DNA of 64,000 nucleotides from Heliocidaris tuberculata (Eukaryota; Echinodermata; Echinoidea; Camarodonta; Echinometridae), in assembly GCA_025618425.1 (NCBI GenBank), contig CM046832.1:50710553-50774552 (forward strand), given 5' to 3'. The notes under the pieces were generated by a model that had not been told where the DNA came from, ran no database searches, and was given only the letters and a program-made list of their open reading frames with translations. Below are positions 39,901-50,781 of this stretch, piece by piece. The position numbers were made by a program, and so were the translations under genes. Numbering within the stretch: the stretch's first letter is position 1; each line of letters begins with the position of its first letter.

Positions 39901-42900
39901 ACAACTAGATCTACCAACATCTAGAATACAAACATGTGAGGGTCATAGAGGCAATTGCGGTCTAGTGGATAAGTCCCCAGACTGTGAACCACAAGGCATG
40001 GGGTTCGAATCCCTACCGCAGCACTAATGTCCTTTGGCAAGACATTAATCTACATTTGCCACACTCGACCCAGGTGTAGTAAGTGGGTACCTGGTAGGTT
40101 TTATTCCTTGAATGCACTGAACGCTATGTACATGTATACAGTTACCGGAGCTGAAGCTGGGTAATGATATTCAAAGTCCTTTGGAAGCGCATAGAGACTT
40201 TATATCATAGTGTTATATGCTCTATACAAGAACGGAATACATGTATTATCATTATCATAATTGAGAGATCATCAAAGAAATGATTTTAAATTAACATCTG
40301 TAAGAAACATACATGTTTACTATATATATAAATATACACACATAAATAAGTTTGTTCAAATTGATTGTAGAAGAATTAGACTTTTCTGTAATTTGCAATT
40401 ATACTCGTATTTGAAATTACAGTGCACATACAAGAAGTGAAACTATGTCTGCTATACCACTACTGAGCCCATCAAAATGTGAAAATTTCAAAATAATACC
40501 TTTGAAAAAAAATCATTCATGACAACAAAAGAATTTTACACTACTAACAGTACAGTGTATAAAGTGAATTCTGCATCCATGGGGAGATGCATTCTTTTTC
40601 GATTGACAACTACCATATACCCTTTCTCTTTTAAAATGAGCATTTGACACTAAAATATGACCTATAAGAATGCAGGCACTGAATCTTACTTGATACAAAA
40701 TGCATGCTTATTTTCATTACTAAAGCCAGTTGACATTATCTTATTCATTGTCATGCCAATATCAAATCAAAAGGGCCTACAGCAATGAGGAATTATAGTC
40801 AAGCCCAAACATATTTGTTTATATGCCTAGAGAGTAAAGACAGGTCTCTGACCCAAACAAACCTCTGTTTCTGGTCTAGGTATAAAGACTGGGGGCTTCA
40901 TCTTCAGCGTGAGGTCTCGGAAATCCCACTCTCCTAAAATGTACTGCAGTGGTACTCTGAAACATATTAACAAAAACCAAGACATTATTACGAGTAGTAC
41001 CACTTAAGTAAAAAAACAAAAACATGAAAGACCAGAAATAAAATCTGCAATCCTGAAGCAAAAGTGTTTAACCCTTTCGAGACAATTGACCACATTTTGT
41101 GGTTTAACTCCATAACTTTTGATTCAGAGCTCTAAAAAATATACCAGATACATGAGTAGAGAGAACAAAAATTTCTGCACACACTATGTCCATTTTTGTT
41201 GCATGACCATTATTGAGTTTGATGCCAGAATTTTAGGAACGAGAATAAGGTTGAAAATCCTTAAATTGGCAACACTTTGAGGGGTTCAAAATCATTGGTT
41301 TTTGTCAAAATTGGCAATTTTTTCAACTTTTCGACAAAATTCCTAACCATGTATATTGTTTTCAAAGACGTTACACCTTATTAGAACCATGTAGCACTAA
41401 AGGAAAAATATTATTGTTGCCAATTCGAAGAACAGAATGTGACCAATTTAGCCCTTAAATAATTCCTGTCCTGAAAGGGTTAAGATATAAAGTACTACAT
41501 TTGTACATGTCTACAGGACAATATCAGAGTAAAATCAATTGCAAACAATAAGACATTATGGCCAGTATTCTTGAAAGTGGCCTAAGTTATGCCTGGCTTA
41601 ACTTAGGCCACTGCTTAATGGAAGGCCATTCGTCAACCCCTAAGTCCCGTATGAATTACCATATTTATGTAACAAAATAAAGATACAAAATCATTTTTTG
41701 GCATGAAATGAGCATCAGAATTTATTTTTATCATGTCAGTTTTTGTATTTGCATTTAGTCCCAGAACTATGGTGATTTTGTAGGATCAAAAGAGGGGGAC
41801 ATTTGGCTCTCCATAATTCTATGGCCTAAATTCGGGGGCTTAAGTTATGCGCCTTTCGAGAATATGGGCCTACATGTGTATGTCACCACTAATATACCTC
41901 ATGAAGTGTATCTCGACAACAATATTCATCAAGAAAATTTCTTTTGAAAAATGCTTTTGGAATTTCTCTACCATCTTTCTTTGTCTAACTTGCATGATTA
42001 GCAACCTTTACAAAACCCACACACTTTCCTAATTTCCCTTTAATGGGTTTTCTTTGGAGATGAGGAGAATACCTCCTCTCCTACCAATTACAGACATTCA
42101 GGCTGTACCTCTTTAGTAAGAAAGTAGTTTTGAGGGTTTATTGTTTTCCTTTCATAGAGTTATTGGAGCCTCTAGACAGACAGTGAAACATTTATACCAT
42201 CTTAAAGACCTCTATGTTACCAGAAAATTGAAAATGCTAAGAAGTTGAAAGGGTCACATAATATTTCATTCACCTTGCCAATTTTTGATCAGCCAATTCT
42301 CTGACTCTACCTCTCTCCTCAGCTGACAGAATTCTGGATTGGTCCATTCTTTCAAAATCTGACAGCTGAATAACAGACAAACATTTCAAATATGAACAGA
42401 CATTGTAGACCTAAAAACACCCTGCTCTGGAAAGAATTATGAAAAGATTAAAAATCTATACACAAGTATAAGTACATTTTCACAACCTGTAATATCAGCT
42501 TGAAGCTGATATTTTATCTAAATAATATACTGGCAATGAACCCAAAATATTCAGGACCAAGTATTTTTTGGTGATTGGTCCTAAAAAAAAAATGTACCAT
42601 TGGTCATGGGAACATGCAAAAAAAATTAAAGATAAATCAGAGGAAAAATATAAAGTGTAAAACATAACATATTGTAAAATATAATTCCTAAAGAATGAAA
42701 TTACAACAAATTATATGGATGTAAATGGGATATGGAGAACTGTTCATGAAAGTCTTCAAAATGATCAAGGCTAAATATAAAGAGGTCAGAAAAAGCAAAA
42801 AAAAGAATGTAAAACCATTTTTTTTAAATATCACATTGTATTCTAGACTATATACATGTATTTCTTATGGAATGGCATCAATCATATTACAGAGAGACAT

Positions 42901-43490
42901 TCTTGCAGAACTTTCTATGACTATGAATAATGCTAAGTTCAATAAAAATTTGAATTTAGATTTGTATGAAATTGAAAAGTGATAGACACCAGTCGTAATG
43001 AGATCTTAGACAGTTTGTTCTATTAGTGTGTTATATAGACCTCTACCTGTTTCACTCCCAAGGCATGAGCAACAATATACTTGGTACACACATCTGATTC
43101 TGGGATAGCGGCACTTTCAAACTTCTCCATTAGTTGAGCCACCGCTCCTGACAGTGACACGGTTTCACTTTCACTGCTTGAAGTCCATGAATGGCAAGAT
43201 CTTCTGTGCCTTCTGTGCTCCTGCAGTAAATGCTGCACTCCTCCTGTTGTGATGGAAGCGGGAAACATTCTTTGACTACACCATTTGGGACTAGAACTGA
43301 GCTGAGAATACCACGATGTAGTATTCAAGTCGCGTTTCGACTGCATTGATTTTGGTGCAGACGTAGACGACGGTGGTTGAGCATGAGGAATTGATTGTGA
43401 CCGATGGCGCAGCTTCGCTTGAAACATTGCAAACTGACTTGATCTAAAGATCGATCTTGAATGTAAAATTGATACCAGAGACATATTCAT
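36971..43490 (-). CDS. HEMK1: Mitochondrial release factor glutamine methyltransferase (HemK family), complete, seven exons
   Basis: Coding exons are 43490-43047, 42365-42274, 40956-40863, 39920-39807, 39133-39069, 38579-38418 and 37262-36971 (stop), total 1263 nt or 420 aa. All junctions are GT-AG and in phase. Residues 1 to about 50 are basic and Ser-rich without acids, as in a mitochondrial presequence. Then come [12 protein letters not shown] and [24 protein letters not shown] (the HemK signature), the SAM-binding [11 protein letters not shown] at about 227-236, [16 protein letters not shown], and the catalytic [10 protein letters not shown] with NPPY at 306-309. The family N5-methylates the Gln of the GGQ loop in peptide-chain release factors. 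[11 protein letters not shown] and IPRPETE fit HEMK1 and not the N6AMT1 branch. A second ATG at codon 3 could also start the protein. Introns hold a SINE and several MITEs. Confidence 0.96.
37341..37548. mobile_element. Palindromic MITE with GGCCCGAATTCACAAAGGAG ends
   Basis: Nearly colinear with 16509-16718: the same ends, TTTAAACC blocks and central TCTGATCCAATCATATATTT. It lies in the last HEMK1 intron. A much decayed relative at about 37915-38095 ends CCATTTCGTGAATTCGGTC. Confidence 0.85.
39612..39760. repeat. TTAGG-rich degenerate repeat in HEMK1 intron
   Basis: GGTTAGGTTAGGTTTTAGGG followed by GGTTAG, and GGAGCAATTGTCTCC at the end. It is an inverted relative of 27920-28090. Confidence 0.5.
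39951..40262 (+). mobile_element. tRNA-derived SINE
   Basis: The head contains a Pol III box A-like TGCGGTCTAGTGGA (about 39957) and a perfect box B GGTTCGAATCC (about 40001). A tRNA-unrelated body follows (CCTTTGGCAAGACATTAATC, AAGTGGGTACCTGGTAGG), and the tail is ATTATCATTATCAT. It lies antisense in HEMK1 intron 3, just upstream of the 39920 exon. The tRNA head is not folded as a functional tRNA gene. Confidence 0.85.
41068..41483 (+). mobile_element. piggyBac-like MITE, family D (416 bp)
   Basis: TTAACCCTTTCGAGACAATT at 41068; ends CCTGAAAGGGTTAA at 41483. It lies in HEMK1 intron 2. Confidence 0.85.
41560..41871. mobile_element. Palindromic MITE with GGCCAGTATTCTTGAAAG ends
   Basis: GGCCAGTATTCTTGAAAGTG near 41560 is inverse-related to CGCCTTTCGAGAATATGGGCC, ending at about 41870. 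The arms continue into GGCCTAAGTTATGC / GGCTTAAGTTATGCG. It lies in HEMK1 intron 2. Confidence 0.7.
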
Positions 43491-43647
43491 GATAATGGCT
43501 ATATAGCCAAAACTACTAAACTATAAATCCGGTAAACACACCTGCAGCTAGCAGCACGCCGGGGGAGCCGGGGCCGCGCTATCAGTTTGATGACGAGCGA
43601 CTATGGCGAGTAATATGCATGCATACAGTATGGTGGTTGATCCAGTG
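43491..43647 (-). promoter_or_regulatory. Probable HEMK1 promoter / 5' UTR
   Basis: The sequence directly upstream of the HEMK1 ATG contains the most GC- and CpG-rich patch nearby (about 43550-43610, with CCGGGGGAGCCGGGGCCGCG). No TATA box is evident. Assignment rests on position and composition only. Confidence 0.35.
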
Positions 43648-43991
43648 TCCGAACACTTTTCAGAAAATCAACGATAGCAAATAAAATATCAAACAAATAT
43701 CTGTCAAACTTACATAATGAATGCTCAAAGTCCTACAGAAAAAGAAGTTGATGGAATTTTAAAAAGACAACGTAAATTTGATACGATATTCCCTTCCGAG
43801 TGAACCCCTTCCCAACGACGCGGCGTTTTGGTCCCTTGAAAAAGGTACTGTATTTCCGAACGTGTGAAAGCTATGGGAAAAAGACACAACCTTGGTATCA
43901 ATAGTGTGGTTTTCATACGCGTAATCCCACGCGTATGAAAACCCATTTTAGGCGCTTAACTTTACACGTTCGGTAATACAATCTGTTCGGA
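43648..43991. repeat. ~385-bp module, copy 1, TCCGAACA inverted ends
   Basis: TCCGAACA at 43648-43655 and TGTTCGGA at 43984-43991 form an exact inverted pair. The body contains TTTCATACGCGTAATCCCACGCGTATGAAAA and CCCAACGACGCGGCGTTTTG (the former abbreviated: two ACGCGTATGAAAA arms). Copy 2 follows head to tail and copy 3 lies at 49026-49374. Confidence 0.85.
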
Positions 43992-44032
43992 GTTACAATA
44001 CTTGACTATACAGTATGGTGGTTGATCCAGTG

Positions 44033-44371
44033 TCCGAACACTTTTCAGAAAATCAACGATAGCAAATAAAATATCAAACAAATATCTGTCAAACTTACAT
44101 AATGAATGCTCAAAGTCCTACAGAAAAAGAAGTTGATGGAATTTTAAAAAGACAACGTAAATTTGATACGATATTCCCTTCCGAGTGAACCCCTTCCCAA
44201 CGACGCGGCGTTTTGGTCCCTTGAAAAAGGTACTGTATTTCCGAACGTGTGAAACCTATGGGAAAAAGACACAACCTTTGTGGTTTTCATACGCGTAATC
44301 CCACACGTACATGAAAACCATTTTAGGCGCTTAACTGTACACGTTCGGTATTAAAATACAATCTGTTCGGA
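44033..44371. repeat. ~385-bp module, copy 2, direct tandem of copy 1
   Basis: Starts TCCGAACA at 44033, exactly 385 bp after copy 1, and ends TGTTCGGA at 44371. It is nearly identical to copy 1; the main difference is a short deletion before the GTGGTTTTCATACGCG block. The shared flank AGTATGGTGGTTGATCCAG precedes both copies. Confidence 0.85.
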
Positions 44372-44398
44372 ATTACAATCCTTACAGTATGCAGTTCA

Positions 44399-44545
44399 GG
44401 GGCCCGTTGCACAAAACTTGCGTTTAATCGCAACTCCTAAAAATCAAACGCAAGTCCTAAATGCACACTTCTGATTGGCTGAAAATAAAGTTGCGTTTGA
44501 TTTTCCTGAGTTGCGTTCAAACGCAAGTTTTGTGCAACGGGCCCC
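44399..44545. mobile_element. Palindromic MITE with GGGGCCCGTTGCACAAAAC ends
   Basis: GGGGCCCGTTGCACAAAACT at 44399 is the exact inverse of AGTTTTGTGCAACGGGCCCC, ending at 44545. The arms continue with TGCGTTTAATCGCAACTC. The loop contains CTGATTGGCTG. Confidence 0.85.
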
Positions 44546-44654
44546 AGATCAGATCATCAGCCGCCGGCGCGGCGCCTCAGGCTCAGCGAAGCTAGCTCGC
44601 TGCGGTGCAAGGTCCGGCAAGGTCACACGCGGTGACTCCTCCCCACTTTTTAAA

Positions 44655-45309
44655 GTATGATGGGGTGACCATATTTCGCGCACATTTTAAAAATTTCTAG
44701 GAATGTGAAATTCCATCTGTAATTTCTCATATTCTACAGTAATTTATTCAAAACGATTCTTACCAAAAGAAAAGCTAAATATTAGTCTGCAAATGTGTCC
44801 AAGAAGGAAGCTGATCGACTAAGAATTTCGGAGATATCCCTATTTCCAAATTCGATGTCGGATCGCTACGCGCATGGAACTGAAAATGGGTCATGAAAAC
44901 AGCGAGACCTTATTTCACGCACGCGAGTTTGCATCTACTTAATCCAACATAACAATCCATCAAAGGTAAGTTATTTACATCATTTGCAAGGCAATTTTAT
45001 CATACAATCATTTGGTATCATGCTTTACTTACAAGTTTGATGACATCTTCTCTCAAAATGACGATTTCTAGACCCTTGTCGGTACTTCATATTTTCGGAA
45101 ACGGACGCAAAAAAGTAGCAAATTTTGCCGATTTTTCGTCAATATCTTCAAAACTTCTCACCCAATTTGAAAGAAAATTTTGTCTCTAGGTAATTTTAGG
45201 TTCCTCTATCGATTGGTACTATCAGATTTTCGAAATTCTTTCTAGTTTTTGAGATATTACCCTGTGCGCGAACTTAGGACACGCGCGAAATATGGTCACA
45301 CCACCATAC
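44655..45309. mobile_element. 655-bp TIR element, GTATGATGGGGTGACCATAT ends
   Basis: GTATGATGGGGTGACCATAT at 44655, continuing TTCGCGC, is inverse-related to GCGCGAAATATGGTCACACC and CACCATAC, ending at 45309. About 27 bp match with few mismatches. No coding capacity. Confidence 0.75.
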
Positions 45310-45359
45310 AGAAGTGCCACATTTTACTCCTGAAAATTATCACTTACTCTCTGAGAAAT

Positions 45360-46500
45360 GACCCTTTTTACACCTAAAAGTGCCTTCCCCCCCTTTCTTT
45401 CTAGTTTATTCCATTTTTCTAAGTGCCCCTTTCAAATCTGATCTTTCAAATCTGATGAGTAGCCTAGCCCTTTTTACTTGGTGAAAGGGCCCCCTTTTTC
45501 CTTACCCTCCTTCAGATAATGCCCCTTTCAAATCTGAGTGCCCCTCAGTTGGTGAATGCTCCTTTTTACTTCTGATAAGTGTCCTTTTTCCAGGCTGACA
45601 ATGCCCCTTTTCAAATCTGATGAGCTATAGTGCCCCTTTTTACTTCTTATAAGGGCCCATTTTCCTTTTTAATGCCTTTTCCCTTCTGATTAATGCCCTT
45701 TTTTATAACATGAGTGTGCCTGTTCAAATATAATTGTAGGGATTTATTTTGAACTTCTTTGCTCCCCCTCTTTACATATCCTTGATTCACCCCTTTCATA
45801 CTATTCTGTCATCCTTCACTCACAGTTCTCATACACTTGTACACATTATCAGTTACACACAGTTCCCACTCAGGTTCCTTTTGTATTTAACCACTTCACC
45901 ATCATCTATCATCTTTGATCCTCTCTTCCTGATTGGTTTGAATTTTCCCTCCTTTTCCCTTGATTCAGATTGGTTTGTACTTTATGAATATTCACCAGAT
46001 ACAGTCAAGCTTAAAGAATAATTAACATATACTATGAATAGTTAACATTTATCTATTGTTTAGGTGTTTGAATATTCAAGAACACTTTGTGATGTTGATG
46101 TGACTACATGAATATTTGTTCCTTGTTATAATTTGCATGGAATTTGTATGGTATGCAATTACACATTAAAACCTGGTTACAGAGAGTTAGCCAGTAGACT
46201 TCGATCTGAACAACACCTCTGCTGTGCTGTCTCTGCTCTGTTTAAGAGTGTGCTGGAATTGTGTTAGAACCCGAGTCTTACATAATGAATGCCCCATTTC
46301 AAATCTGATGAGTACCTCTTTTTACTTTTAATAAGTGCCCCTTCTCATTTCTAATAAGTACCATTTTCCGCTTTTGATAAATACCCCCTTTCAAATCTGA
46401 TGAGTGCCCTTTTTAATTCTGATGAGGGGCCCCATTTTTCTTCCTAAAAAGTGCACTTTTCCCTTCTGAAAAGTGCCCCAATTAACCTATGATTTAGTGT
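45360..46500. repeat. Degenerate GTGCCCCTTTT / TCTGATAAG repeat field
   Basis: Units of about 30-35 bp of the type AGTGCCCCTTTTTACTTCTG recur irregularly from 45360 to about 45720 and again from about 46285 to 46495. A few more stand at 47115-47170. A unique AT-rich stretch (about 45725-46280) separates the blocks. It is a decayed minisatellite, not coding in any frame over useful length. Confidence 0.6.
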
Positions 46501-48480
46501 GTTTCTTTTTTCTTTATCTTAACCCATAGACTAGGGGAACCGGGTGGCTTCTGCATTAAGCCTATGAGAGGTAAAAAAATTCAGTAGTCAACGGGTTAAG
46601 ATATTGCTTCCTTGAGCCATACCTAAGCTACACAGAATTGTGCAGCTTTATAGTGTAATATTTACCCAGAGCTGGGGCAGGATAGGCACAATGGACCCCT
46701 CCCTCCCCCTAAGCAAAAGATTTCTAACTCGCTCGCATGTGCCCATAATTTAAAGCAATTAACTTAAAGGGTGACATTTTCTTTAATAATTCCCAAAAGC
46801 TCCGGGTCTCTACGCTTGCTCGTACTTATAGTTTAGCCCTTATCTAATTTGGCAGATCGCATCAATCAAGTAAGTTTTATTTGATGGTTTGAAGGTTAAG
46901 CAGTAGAAAAAGTTTTAAAATTTTCCCTTGCTCGCTTCCATAGCTCGCAAATGAATCATCACATCATTTCACAAAACTGTAATTTATTAACAGTAAGCCT
47001 GTCTATCACCACGTAAAGATAGAAATAACCAAAAAATGTAAAGCTGAAGCTTGATAATGTATAAACTCGGAATAGGGGTCAATGCCTCAAAGTCATAGTT
47101 TTTCCGCTTTGCAGTCACCTTTTTAGGTGCCCCCATTTTTTTTTTTAAAAGTGCCCTTTTTGTCAGTGCCCCCACCTTGTAAGATTCTCCGACTCCCCTG
47201 CAGTAGTAAAATGATCGAAGTAGGGGAGAACGCCAGAACGGGGTAAATTTGGACGTGGGAGAAGTGGGACACCTCATCTAACTTATATAGAAGCAAAAAG
47301 CTTTTATCAATTTGTTTAAACCATATATATAATATATATATATATATATGAACGGTCTTATATCTATCAATGTTCACAAGTACATCCACAGCTATACCAT
47401 GATTTCATAATCATGATAATACATGTATTGCAATAACATAGTGTATTAAGATATTAAAAGTATTTTCCTTATAGTAGAAACTTGTTCTATTATGATGTTT
47501 TCTCTTTTTTATGTAGCCTATCATACAATGTTAAAATAAGATACTTATTAAGATACTATTTTTGCATTTTACAAGTATACAACTAACTAAGCTGTTGTAA
47601 ACACCATGCATGCATGGCATGCATATAAATCATGCATCTAGGTCTCATGTATATGACCCGATACTTTGCAATAATGATTTTAATGATAAATAGTAAGAAA
47701 TTATATTTTGGGTAGGGCTATTTTTAAATTAAAAAAAAAAGAAATTATAGAGAGGATGAACTGGGACAATTTATCACATTTCACCCCAGTTACATTTTGT
47801 GTATCATTTAGGAATGTCAGCTGTAACCAGTCACAATCAATATACTGGTATACGTACGTGAAAATAAACAATTGTAATAAACTCATATTAGTCAATTCCT
47901 GTTTACAGATCAGAGTCTACTTCAGGCAATTGTGTGTATAACAAAAACAGTGTTATTAAGAATCAGTGTCATTCTGAAAAAGAAAAGTTGAAAATTGACG
48001 AATATGCTCAAAGTTTATCCAAATCATTTACATCAATTTTACAAGTGACTGTAATTTAATGACATTATATAACACTTACGTTGGGACAACTACCAGCAAA
48101 AATGGTGATTTTAACATTTTGGTATAAAGTTTTGTCCCGCTTTTTCCCGGCTGTCCCACTTCACCCCTAGCATGGCACTGTAACAGTTTAAATGAAGGGC
48201 TGGCCCACTTTACCCCGTTCAAGGGTTCAAGTACCTCTTTTAAAATGATCATTGCATGCCGACAAAGTAGGAAGATGGGGGATGCCTTATATACTATAGC
48301 CTATTAAATACCCTATAAAAATATTTGTCACTACTGGTAATTATGATCTTAATGGTAGGAGGTCAGCCACGCCCACGCGAGTGGTAAGCAGCTGGAGCTG
48401 GCTCCTCCGTTATCTTGAGCTTGAAATACATCTTGCATATCTTTCTACCGTTGTAATTTTGTAAAAGTGCAATCATTTAA
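46501..48480. other. Intergenic stretch without recognised gene
   Basis: Contains a TA dinucleotide tract at about 47323-47350. No coding or RNA feature that I can support. Confidence 0.45.
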
Positions 48481-48494
48481 TAAACATCGCCTAC

Positions 48495-48728
48495 TTTTAA
48501 AGCAGGGATGTTTTCTTTAGAAGTTTGGGTTGATAAATCGATAGATGATGGTATAGCAGCGGTACCAGCCCGAATAATTTTAGTTGTGCACCGATCCGTG
48601 CTTGTATGTAAACAATTAGGAGGGTTAATCGTGGGAACTGTTGCTAGCGCGCTCGCGCTCGCTCGATCCATGATCCACGAAGATCGCAGGCGGCTAGGCG
48701 CTAGGCCGGTACGGGGTACGACGGCCAT
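48495..48728 (-). CDS. Possible first exon of an unrecognised gene (weak)
   Basis: A CpG-rich minus-strand frame opens with Met at 48728 (MAVVPRTGLAPSRLRSSW) and runs 78 codons to SKENIPALK, ending directly at a donor-like GTAGGC (48494 downward). An overlapping plus-strand frame (48508-48834) is equally open, so strand is uncertain. No domain was recognised and no partner exon was found. The composition (GCTAGCGCGCTCGCGCTCGC) looks like a CpG-rich promoter patch. Confidence 0.18.
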
Positions 48729-49025
48729 ACGTACATGTACAATAAAAGGAAGGCAGGATAACGTTGGATGGACTCTAGTTGGAATCTGGATTTGCTATCA
48801 TTGGTGTCAGGCGAATAAGAAACAATCTCTTTGAGAATACGGTAAGGTGTGATCTAGAGAATATGTATCTCTCCAATTTTAGAAAGTAAAACAAAAGTGT
48901 TGACGGTAAATTTAACAAGAACAGTCAATCTTTCGAAGTTTCTCAATTTGGTGGTTGGTTTCGCTACCGCAGCCGAGCCGGCAGCCTAGGCTTTATAGGG
49001 CTAAATATATGTGGTGGATCCAGTG

Positions 49026-49374
49026 TCCGAACACTTTTCAGAAAATCAACGATAGCAAATGAAATATCAAACGAATATCTGTCAAACTTACACAATGAAT
49101 GCTCAAAGTCCTACAGAAAAAGAAGTTGATGGAATTTTAAAAAGACAACGTAGATTTAATACGATATTCCCTTCCGAGTGAACCCCTTCCCAACGACGCG
49201 GCATTTTGGTCCCTTGAAAAAGGTACTGTATTTCCGAACGTGTGAAACCTATGCTATGGGAAAAAGACACAACCTTTGTTTCAATAGTGTGGTTTTCATA
49301 CACGTAATCCCACGCGTATGAAAACCCATTTTAGGCGCTTAACTATACACGTTCGGTAATACAATCTGTTCGGA
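49026..49374. repeat. ~385-bp module, copy 3 (dispersed)
   Basis: TCCGAACA at 49026-49033 and TGTTCGGA at 49367-49374, colinear with copies 1 and 2 at high identity. It lies 5 kb away in the same orientation. Confidence 0.85.
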
Positions 49375-49607
49375 AATACAATTCTTGACTATACTAGCGC
49401 TGTCGCGAAGTGCTTCACACGTGTCTGGTCGGACTACCGTAGCCGTAGGGCCAGAAGACAGTGCATTATGCCTGTGATTGATCATTCGGGCTGGGGGAAG
49501 ACCGCTTTGTTAACTGTTCAGAACATATTCAGGAAAAATCAAATGGAATAGTAAAATTCGCTAATTTTTAGATTGCCATATAGGCCTTCTATATGTCTAG
49601 ATCTAAA

Positions 49608-50175
49608 TTAAAGGGAAATTAAAGGGAAAGAGGAAAAATCAGAGAAGTAGATTGGTGAAAGTTTGAACGAAATCGGACAAGCAATAAGAAAGTTATGAAT
49701 TTTTGAAAGTTGTAATCACTATGCATATGGGAATTTCAAATTGGCCGAATAGGTAATGTCACTGTGATGTAGCTGTGGACAACTCCCCCATTCGCTCTAA
49801 CACACAAAATGACTAAAATTTCACTTTTTTTCAAAATGCATTACTCAATAGGATCTTTTCGTTCATGAGGATCTATAATTATGCTATCTCCAATATATTT
49901 TTAGTACTGCCCCGAGGGTTTAAGTGCCTCGAAGAAAACCGCAAATTTATGATATTTTTGTGTATGACAAATGGGAGAGTTGTCAACAAAAATGTCACAA
50001 TTGACTCACCAAATTGCCAATTTGAGATTCGCATAGATGTAGTGATCTCATTTTTCAAATATCCATAACTTTCTTATTCCTTGTCCGATTTCTTTCAAAC
50101 TTTCACCGTCCTGTTTTTCTTATTTTTCTGCTTTCACATAAATCATCTTATTATCAAGGTTGGATTGCCCTTTAA
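49608..50175. mobile_element. TTAA-bounded fold-back MITE, family B, opposite orientation
   Basis: The right end AAGGTTGGATTGCCCTTTAA ends at 50175. The left end has TTAAAGGGAAA, duplicated at 49608 and 49619. The interior is the reverse complement of 30668-31260, with GACTCACCAAATTGCCAATT and GAGTTGTCAAC blocks. Confidence 0.85.
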
Positions 50176-50596
50176 TGAACTTGGGGGTTTCAAATTGTCA
50201 CAAAGGTCTTTGTATGTACATGTTAAACTTTATCGGTAGACAATCAAGAACATTTTTTTGAAACTACCACCAATAGGTATGTAGACTATAGGTCTACCAG
50301 TTATTCTTGATCAGTTTACACTTTTTTGATTATTTTTAAATATGAGTTCCTGGATCTACTTTTGACAACCCTGCAGTAATAGTTGGATATATTATTTTTA
50401 CCTCAATCACATGTTGGCACTTGGGCTGCCGGGAAATTGTGTCCATTGTTGCGTGCTGGAAACATGGGAAAAGCGATTGCGCAATAATCACATCACATCA
50501 CATGAGGTACGGAAATGAATGATTTCTCATGTAGATTTCCGGTCTCCACTTTGAAGTTTACACAATTTAACTATTTGAACTTACATGTAAGTAGGT

Positions 50597-50760
50597 CTGG
50601 GCCCCGTTGCATAAAACTTACCATTAATGGTAACTTTGCCATCAATGGTAACTCCCATGGAAACCTTGATTTTGATTGGCTGTTGAGTGATGTTACCATG
50701 GTAGTTACCATTGATAGCAGAGTTACCATTAATGGTAAGTTTTATGCAACGAGGCCCTAG
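50597..50760. mobile_element. Palindromic MITE with GGGCCCCGTTGCATAAAAC ends
   Basis: GGGCCCCGTTGCATAAAACT is inverse-related to AGTTTTATGCAACGAGGCCC at the right end. The arms hold TTACCATTAATGGTAA palindromes. The loop contains TTTGATTGGCTGTTGAG. Confidence 0.85.
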
Positions 50761-50781
50761 TACGACTTTACATGTGCTGAG

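Noticed and set aside
39951..40025. Functional tRNA gene
   Set aside because: Boxes A and B are present but they head a ~300-bp SINE body with a repeat tail, and the acceptor stem does not close well.
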